Source of the DNA: CAVOGJ01 sp963695405 | Lineage (GTDB): Bacteria > Planctomycetota > Planctomycetia > Pirellulales > Pirellulaceae | Direction: 5' to 3' | Length of the DNA: 64,000 bases | Assembly: GCA_963695405.1 (NCBI GenBank) | Contig: CAVOGJ010000003.1 | Span: 1,116,001-1,180,000, forward strand | In this document: positions 58,770-64,000 of the stretch, one piece after another | How the letters are laid out: every line of letters begins with the position of its first letter | Numbering within the stretch: the first letter of the stretch is position 1 | Notes under the pieces: generated by a model | Databases searched by the model: none | What the model was told of the DNA's origin: nothing | Seen by the model: only the letters and a program-made list of their open reading frames with translations | Made by a program: the position numbers and the translations under genes

Positions 58770-60755
58770 CTAATTGTGAATGCGACTCAGGCAGTTCTTC
58801 CAAATCCATAGCCAACCAGCCAACATTGCGATCAGCATTCCACCAGCCGACAGCCAGGCACCGCAGATGGCCTGACCGATGAAGAACATCCCGCCCCACA
58901 CAAAGGCCAAACCCGCCAGGTAGTTCATCCAAAAACCATCCGCCACCGGCGGCAACGTACGTGGAACGGCGGTACCGATCGATCCCCACCATCCGCCCGG
59001 CTGGACACGCGCATAAAACGCGCGCAGCCGTTCGTCCGGTTCGGGCGCTGTCAAATAGGTTACCGTTAGCCAGGTGATCAGTGACACGAAGACCACGACC
59101 AGCAACTGCAAGTGAAACGGAACGGGCTGCCCTCCGATCACTGGCTCCGCCCCAAACAGCACATAGGGCTGTCCAGCGGTCAGCGTCTGGAAGGCCGCGT
59201 AGGCCTCAAAACCAATGGCAATCAGCAGGGAGGTGGCCAAGGCGGAGATCTCGGACCAGGCGTTGATCCGCCACCAAAACCAGCGGAGGATCAGGACCAG
59301 GCCAATCCCGCCTCCCATAGCCATCACAAACTTCCAGGCCTTCTCGATGCTGCCCATCTGCGTGGCCAGCAGCGCGGCGATGACCATCAGGCCCACCGTC
59401 GTCACACGTCCCACCATGACGTAATGTTCGTTCGTCGCTTCCGGGTGCACGAAACGTCGATAGATATCGTGTACCAGATAGGACGATCCCCAATTGAGGT
59501 GTGTGTCGATCGTTGACATAAAGGCCGCCAGAAAACTGACGAGCAACAAACCCCGCATCCCCGGCCCCAGCAGTTCTTTCATCACCAGCGGATAGCCGGC
59601 TTTCTCACCTAAAGGTTGTTCGGACAGGTCGGGAAACATCACGAGCGATGCTAGGGCGACCACAATCCAAGGCCACGTGCGGAGAGCATAATTGGCAAAG
59701 TTGTACCACAGGTTCGCGGCCAGGGCATGCTTTTCATTCCGCGCCGCCATCGTCCGTTGGGCGAGATAGCCACCTCCGTCCGTGGCATGATTCGACCACC
59801 ACATGACCAGCACGAGGACGAGAAACTGGAAGTAAGGCGTATTGAGGAAGGCGCGAGAAAAGATGGGGGTGGCTTGGGGAAAGGGAGGAATCACGCTAAT
59901 CGCCTGCCGCGCATTCCTTGGCGACTGGGCCAGTTGCTCCTTGAGCTTAGCGACTTCGTCTGCTAATCCGACAGCCGACTCGCCGCTGGCCGCAGTGGCA
60001 AGGTTTTGCAGGTCCACCAAGCGAGACTCCATCTGCGCGGTCCTGGTGGCGAGCGACTTGTCCAGCCCAGAAAGCAAGCCTTCCATTCCCCCAACATGCT
60101 GAACCGCGATCAGCGCCAGTGCGATGGCACCTACCATGGCGATGACAAACTGCACTACGTCGGTTACGACGACTCCCCAGAAACCAGAAAGGAGCGCGTA
60201 AACGGTCGCAATGACTGCCAAGCCGACGATCACGAGGTGTTGTGTTTCCACCCCCACTCCACCGACGGCGAACAAGACCCGCGGCTCGTCAAACAGCATC
60301 ACCGACAGCACCGAAGACATGCCGACGAGCACCCAACCCATCACGATGAAGTTGTAGAAAATCGCAAAGTAACCGGCCTTGAAGATGCGGAGGAAGGCGG
60401 CCGGGCGGCCGGCATAGCGGAGCTCGAGCAATTCATTTTCCGTCAGCACGTTCGCTCGTCGCCAAAGTCGCGCAAAGAGAAAGACCCCCAGCAGGCCATA
60501 CAGCAGCCAGTTCCACCAGAACCAGTTCTCCCAAATCCCTTTGCCCCGGCACATTTCCGTGACAGCCAAGGGTGTATCCGCCGCGAAGGTGGTCGCCACC
60601 ATCGACGTTCCCAGCACCCACCACGGCAGACTTCGCCCAGCCAAGTAATACTCTTCAGGACTCTGACCGGCACGCCGCGCATAGAACACGCCAATCCCCA
60701 ATGCGAATATCAGGTAGGCCAGCACAATGATCCAATCCAGCACCGAGAGTTCCAT
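58770..60755 (-). CDS. Sodium:solute symporter family transporter
   Basis: A 661-residue SSS-family transporter with about 13-15 TM helices. Family blocks are FYARRAGQSPEEYYLAGRSLPWWVLGTSMVATTFAADTPL at the N terminus and AAFMSTIDTHLNWGSSYLVHDIY, the conserved helix that includes Na-site residues. A non-helical insert of about 90 residues (DKSLATRTAQMESRLVDLQNLATAASGESA and a following coiled segment) sits between two helices; it occurs in some planctomycete members. Co-location with the fuconate genes suggests sugar or sugar-acid uptake, though it points the other way and this is inference. Confidence 0.92.
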   Translation of the reverse strand: MELSVLDWIIVLAYLIFALGIGVFYARRAGQSPEEYYLAGRSLPWWVLGTSMVATTFAADTPLAVTEMCRGKGIWENWFWWNWLLYGLLGVFLFARLWRRANVLTENELLELRYAGRPAAFLRIFKAGYFAIFYNFIVMGWVLVGMSSVLSVMLFDEPRVLFAVGGVGVETQHLVIVGLAVIATVYALLSGFWGVVVTDVVQFVIAMVGAIALALIAVQHVGGMEGLLSGLDKSLATRTAQMESRLVDLQNLATAASGESAVGLADEVAKLKEQLAQSPRNARQAISVIPPFPQATPIFSRAFLNTPYFQFLVLVLVMWWSNHATDGGGYLAQRTMAARNEKHALAANLWYNFANYALRTWPWIVVALASLVMFPDLSEQPLGEKAGYPLVMKELLGPGMRGLLLVSFLAAFMSTIDTHLNWGSSYLVHDIYRRFVHPEATNEHYVMVGRVTTVGLMVIAALLATQMGSIEKAWKFVMAMGGGIGLVLILRWFWWRINAWSEISALATSLLIAIGFEAYAAFQTLTAGQPYVLFGAEPVIGGQPVPFHLQLLVVVFVSLITWLTVTYLTAPEPDERLRAFYARVQPGGWWGSIGTAVPRTLPPVADGFWMNYLAGLAFVWGGMFFIGQAICGAWLSAGGMLIAMLAGWLWIWKNCLSRIHN

Positions 60756-60937
60756 GCCTGCTCCCAGAAGGGATTTGGGGTCAGCCGTTGCGTTTCCGCA
60801 CCGTTGACTTTACCAAGGAATGGTTCACCATCATGGCGAACACGTTCACAAACATAATGAACTGCCCACGTTTGGAAAGTCACCCCAACGGCCGTTTATA
60901 TCGACCCGCGTCCGCCGGACGATGGAAGGCGAGCAAG

Positions 60938-61645
60938 ATGCAACGCGTACTACTTGAGATCTGCGTGGAAACGCTCCGCTCTGCGGTCATCGCGGCCGAG
61001 TCAGGAGCCGATCGCCTGGAATTATGCTCCGCACTTTCCGAAGGGGGCCTCACGCCCGGATACGGGTTCACGCAACAAGTCGTCGCAGCGACTCAACTGC
61101 CTGTCATGATGATGATTCGACCGCGCGGCGGGTCCTTCGTGTACGATGCAGCCGAGATCGAGATCATGGAGGCCGAGATGCAGGCCGCCAAGTCGCTCGG
61201 TGTCGCCGGCTTCGTGTTCGGAGCACTCACACCAGATGGCCACATTGACGTACCGGCCTCCGCCACTCTCCTAGCCGCGGCGAGACCTCTCCCCGCGACT
61301 TTTCACCGGGCCTTTGACGAACTGCGCGCGCCGCTCCGCGGGCTACAACAACTGCGGCAAATCGGCTGCGATCGCGTCCTCACCTCGGGACAACAGCCGA
61401 CAGCGATTGCGGGAACCGCGCGGCTGCGGGAACTGGTCGAAGCGGCGGAGGGCGGAATCAGCATCATCGCTGGTGGCGGGCTGCAGGCAGAACATGCAGC
61501 GACGCTGGTGCGGCAAACCGGGGTGGAGGAGGTTCATGGGACCGCGTCCGTTACTGAACGGTTCACCCACCCTGCCGTGCCCCGCGAGACCTCCGCTGCC
61601 GCCGTCGCCGCCATTCGTCAGGCACTCGACAACCTGGCGGGCTAA
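60938..61645 (+). CDS. cutC: CutC family protein
   Basis: A 235-residue TIM-barrel protein of the CutC family: LLEICVETLRSAVIAAESGADRLELCSALSEGGLTPGYG at the N terminus, MMMIRPRGGSFVYDAAEIEIM, GFVFGALTPDGHID, TFHRAFDE, and RVLTSGQQPTA with ISIIAGGGLQAEHA at the end. The family was named for copper homeostasis, but that role is disputed and the barrel is of the sugar-phosphate-binding kind. GGAAGG precedes ATG 60938; the frame runs upstream to 60788. Confidence 0.92.
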   Translation: MQRVLLEICVETLRSAVIAAESGADRLELCSALSEGGLTPGYGFTQQVVAATQLPVMMMIRPRGGSFVYDAAEIEIMEAEMQAAKSLGVAGFVFGALTPDGHIDVPASATLLAAARPLPATFHRAFDELRAPLRGLQQLRQIGCDRVLTSGQQPTAIAGTARLRELVEAAEGGISIIAGGGLQAEHAATLVRQTGVEEVHGTASVTERFTHPAVPRETSAAAVAAIRQALDNLAG

Positions 61646-61650
61646 CGAGG

Positions 61651-61688
61651 GTGGCTGGCGCCGACCAGTGGGACCGGACGCCAGCCAC
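61651..61688. terminator. Perfect 10-bp stem between convergent cutC and sigma genes
   Basis: GTGGCTGGCG (61651-61660) pairs perfectly with CGCCAGCCAC (61679-61688) around an 18-base loop. It lies just after the cutC stop and about 70 bases past the sigma gene stop, so it could serve both directions. No T-run follows. Confidence 0.4.
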
Positions 61689-61756
61689 GCCGTCGCCAAG
61701 TGGCTGGTGCGAGATTGGTCGGAGAGAAACGTGTGGTTACCAGCAGCAAGGCGGGA

Positions 61757-63343
61757 TTAGCGCCCCACTTCGATCCCATTGAGCAAAGGATGATCGGGCA
61801 GGTCCAGGAAGCCCGCCAAGCTGCGTGAACGATATGGTTCTTGTAGCTTACGGACGGCCTTCGATTCGATTTGCCTCACGCGTTCGCGTGTGACCGAGAA
61901 AATCTTGCCAACTTCTTCCAAGGTGTAGGAGTATCCGTCGGTGAGTCCGAATCGCAGGCGGATAATCTCGCGTTCCCGGTGATTGAGCACTTGCATGACC
62001 TCATGGATCCGTAGCTTCAGCGCGTCTTGATTGTGATCATAGAGCGGATCGTCGTCTCGATAGTCCTCCAGAAACTCGCCAAAGTAACTATCATCATGGT
62101 CGCCGACAGGCTGGTCGAGCGACAAAGGCTGACGCGACATCCGCATGATGCAACGGGCCTCGTCCACTGGCATCTTTGCCCGTTCGGCCAACTCTTCGGG
62201 GGTCGGCTCGCGGCCCAACTCCTGTACCAGCTCCCGGGTGACAATACGGACCTTGCTCATCGTATCGATCATGTGGACGGGTACGCGAATCGTACGGCTC
62301 TGATCGGCAATGGCGCGGGTGATGGCTTGACGAATCCACCAGGTGGCATATGTCGAGAACTTGTATCCACGCGCATGTTCGAATTTGTCGACCGCCCGCA
62401 TTAATCCTGTGTTTCCTTCCTGAATGAGGTCCAGGAAACTCAATCCGCGATTGCGATACTTCTTGGCGATCGAAACCACTAACCTCAGATTTCCGGCCGA
62501 CAGGAAGCGCTTGGCCGCATCATACTTCTGCTGGAACCGATCCGTTCTCTCCAAGCGACGCCGCAAAGTGGCCGGACTTTCTCGCGAGATCCGCATCAAG
62601 TAGTGCAGTTCGGCCTGCAACTCGGCAACCGATTTACCGCCCGCCGTCTCCCCACCCCCCTCGCCGATCTGACGCTTCAGCACGTCCATTCGCACCGAGA
62701 TCTTGGTCAATTCGTCGAGGAGCGGCGTGATACGCTGTGTGCGAAGATTCATTTCCTCCACAAGTCGCACGGCACGATGCCTGCGGCGGATCAATCGCCG
62801 CCAGGCTTGGCGTTTGGCGGCTTTCGCCTGAGAACGGGAGATCGCTATTTGAAAGTCGCGATGATTCTCAACCAACAACCGTCGCAGGGTCACCAGGTTG
62901 GGTACGAGTCGCTTGAGAATACGCTTCTTTTCTGATGTATTTGTGACAGAGACTTCGATGGTGCGATCAAGCCGCAGTTCGCCGTCACGGACTTTCTCTA
63001 AAGCGTGCACGGCACCTTGTAAGATAAAATCGGACGCCATCATGCTAATGCGAAAGTGGCGGCGCCAATGGTCGATCGTCTTGGCGGCCTGCACCTCTTC
63101 GGCACGGGAGAGCATCGGAATCTCGCCCATTTGCATTAAGTACATGCGCACGGGATCATCAATCGCGGGTGTGCCGGTCACCGTTTCATCGGCGTGTTTG
63201 CGATTGGTTGATTTATTGGCTGCTTCGGCTGCTGACGTTTTCTCGTCTTCTTCAAACCCGGACTGAAGAACGACTTTCTTGACAGGGGCTCGCGAGGGTT
63301 CCGGACGGGCCTTTGAGGAACGGGTGGATTTCGCCACATTCAA
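61757..63343 (-). CDS. RpoD/SigA-type RNA polymerase sigma factor
   Basis: A 528-residue sigma-70 factor with region 1.2 (DDPVRMYLMQMGEIPMLSRAEEVQAAKTID), a long non-conserved spacer, region 2 (NLRLVVSIAKKYRNRGLSFLDLIQEGNTGLMRAVDKFEHARGYKFSTYATWWIRQAITRAIADQSRTIRVPVHM), region 3 and region 4 (DGYSYTLEEVGKIFSVTRERVRQIESKAVRKL). Region 2.3-2.4 and the final HTH match primary sigma factors, so this is the housekeeping factor or a close group 2 paralogue; several exist in planctomycetes, so no symbol is given. Region 1.1 is not recognisable. The start is preceded by TGGAGATTGA. Confidence 0.93.
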   Translation of the reverse strand: MNVAKSTRSSKARPEPSRAPVKKVVLQSGFEEDEKTSAAEAANKSTNRKHADETVTGTPAIDDPVRMYLMQMGEIPMLSRAEEVQAAKTIDHWRRHFRISMMASDFILQGAVHALEKVRDGELRLDRTIEVSVTNTSEKKRILKRLVPNLVTLRRLLVENHRDFQIAISRSQAKAAKRQAWRRLIRRRHRAVRLVEEMNLRTQRITPLLDELTKISVRMDVLKRQIGEGGGETAGGKSVAELQAELHYLMRISRESPATLRRRLERTDRFQQKYDAAKRFLSAGNLRLVVSIAKKYRNRGLSFLDLIQEGNTGLMRAVDKFEHARGYKFSTYATWWIRQAITRAIADQSRTIRVPVHMIDTMSKVRIVTRELVQELGREPTPEELAERAKMPVDEARCIMRMSRQPLSLDQPVGDHDDSYFGEFLEDYRDDDPLYDHNQDALKLRIHEVMQVLNHREREIIRLRFGLTDGYSYTLEEVGKIFSVTRERVRQIESKAVRKLQEPYRSRSLAGFLDLPDHPLLNGIEVGR

Positions 63344-63718
63344 TCTCCAGAGTCGTTCTGTCGGGGTAGGCGGGTCGTTGCTGAGGAGATTGCACGGATG
63401 ATGCCAAACGCCATGCGATGGCGGAACGAATTGGCGATAAACTGTTATTCAGCAATGACTTAGGAGCGAAAATTAGAGTTCGGATCGGGCCGCCAGTCGC
63501 TCGAATTTTTGCCTCACGTCGTGTTTTGGCAGCAATCAGCCGTCGGCCGCGTTGCGAAATCAATACGCGGCCGGCGGGCCTGCCTTGGATCACCGTCTGG
63601 ATGCTGAAGCAACGCGCTCGCCAGCGTTGCCGGCGCGGTTGTGCTCACCTCGGCGAAGGCAAAGTGACACAGAGTTTAGGGCCACCCCTACGGGGTTTTG
63701 ATGGTTTGTTCCACAGGA

Positions 63719-63773
63719 CCCAGGGTTGCGCGGCCGCTCGCTGTGGCTCGCAGCCACTCCACCCTGGGCTGAC
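63719..63773 (+). repeat. Family 2 short inverted-end element, copy 1
   Basis: It begins CCCAGGGTTGCGCG and ends CTCCACCCTGGGCTGAC, so the ends (CCCAGGGT / ACCCTGGG) are inverted repeats. A CCCCTACGGGG palindrome lies on each side. Confidence 0.8.
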
Positions 63774-63907
63774 CTAAAACCGCCCCTACGGGGCGGTGCG
63801 AAGTCCATCGCCCATCATGAAATCCCTCCGCCATTTACGGCCGAACGCGAAGCCGATCGTCAATGCACAACCGTCGATGGCGCAACGCCGCAGGCGTGCC
63901 CCTTATC

Positions 63908-63962
63908 CAGCCCAGGGTGGAGCGGCATGAGTGAAACGAAGGGCGCGCAACCCTGGGCTGAC
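63908..63962 (-). repeat. Family 2 short inverted-end element, copy 2
   Basis: Read on the minus strand it shares both ends with copy 1 (CCCAGGGTTGCGCG and CTCCACCCTGGGCTG) but has a different middle. The two copies face each other about 130 bp apart. Confidence 0.8.
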
Positions 63963-64000
63963 TTTAGACCGCCCCCCCACACACCCGTGCTCTCAATCTT

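Larger units (their letters stand above)
63344..64000. other. Region upstream of the sigma factor with family 2 repeats
   Basis: No gene is supported in the last 657 bases. It should hold the sigma gene promoter and carries two family 2 elements in opposite orientation plus CCCCTACGGGG palindromes at 63685-63695 and 63783-63793. Confidence 0.5.

Noticed and set aside
60006..60857. 283-codon plus-strand ORF
   Set aside because: Antisense to the sodium:solute symporter gene.

Overview
The window reads as chromosomal DNA of a planctomycete, most likely Pirellulales-like; this is inferred from content, not from a search. The signs are a PEP-CTERM/dockerin giant secreted protein, a DUF1559 protein, a secreted CAP protein with the N-terminal 'LESRRML' type motif typical of planctomycete exported proteins, a secreted sulfatase, ECF sigma factors beside a TPR-containing Ser/Thr kinase, LpxK (lipid A synthesis), and G+C-rich DNA full of short intergenic repeats. 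No phage, plasmid, CRISPR or transposase gene is visible. The only RNA gene seen is tRNA-Leu(CAA).

Layout. 1-8 kb: end of a metallo-beta-lactamase-fold hydrolase, tail-specific protease Prc, an FHA/GAF/sigma-54 activator, an MFS exporter, and a phenylacetate-CoA-ligase-like enzyme overlapping a DUF971 gene. 8-24 kb, nearly all on the minus strand: CAP protein, a Gld-type ABC system (ATPase, GldF/GldG fusion, DUF4340), NadB, a DUF4175-like membrane protein with a long acidic low-complexity region, and isocitrate dehydrogenase. 24-35 kb: lpxK, a BON protein, cysC, an acyl-CoA dehydrogenase, alpha-glucan phosphorylase, a quinone-oxidoreductase-like MDR enzyme, metF, a GlmU-like sugar nucleotidyltransferase and tRNA-Leu. 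35-44 kb: a lipoprotein, a tandem array of repeat elements, a sulfatase, and an operon of ECF sigma factor, single-TM anti-sigma-like protein, secreted protein and DUF1559 protein. 44-53 kb: giant PEP-CTERM protein, a divergent ECF sigma factor, a convergent Ser/Thr kinase, and three more repeat clusters. 53-64 kb: an SDR, a DUF1254/DUF1214 protein, an L-fuconate dehydratase/SDR pair (sugar-acid catabolism), a membrane protein, a sodium:solute symporter, CutC, an RpoD-type sigma factor, and a second repeat family.

Two window-wide features stand out. (1) Seven conserved genes (gldFG, nadB, glgP, metF, the sugar nucleotidyltransferase, the PEP-CTERM gene, DUF1254) are each broken by one or two single-base indels, nine in all, and restoring one base each time gives a normal full-length protein. 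Assembly or sequencing error is the simplest reading, so these are annotated as whole genes. (2) A family of roughly 115-160 bp elements with inverted ends (GTAGCGTAGCCGTCC... / ...GGACGGCGACGCTAC) occurs in four clusters; its ends supply stop codons to neighbouring genes and it abuts a truncated SDR relic. I did not find a convincing new multi-gene system. The best leads are this element family, the sigma/anti-sigma/secreted-protein operon and the repeat-bearing CAP protein.
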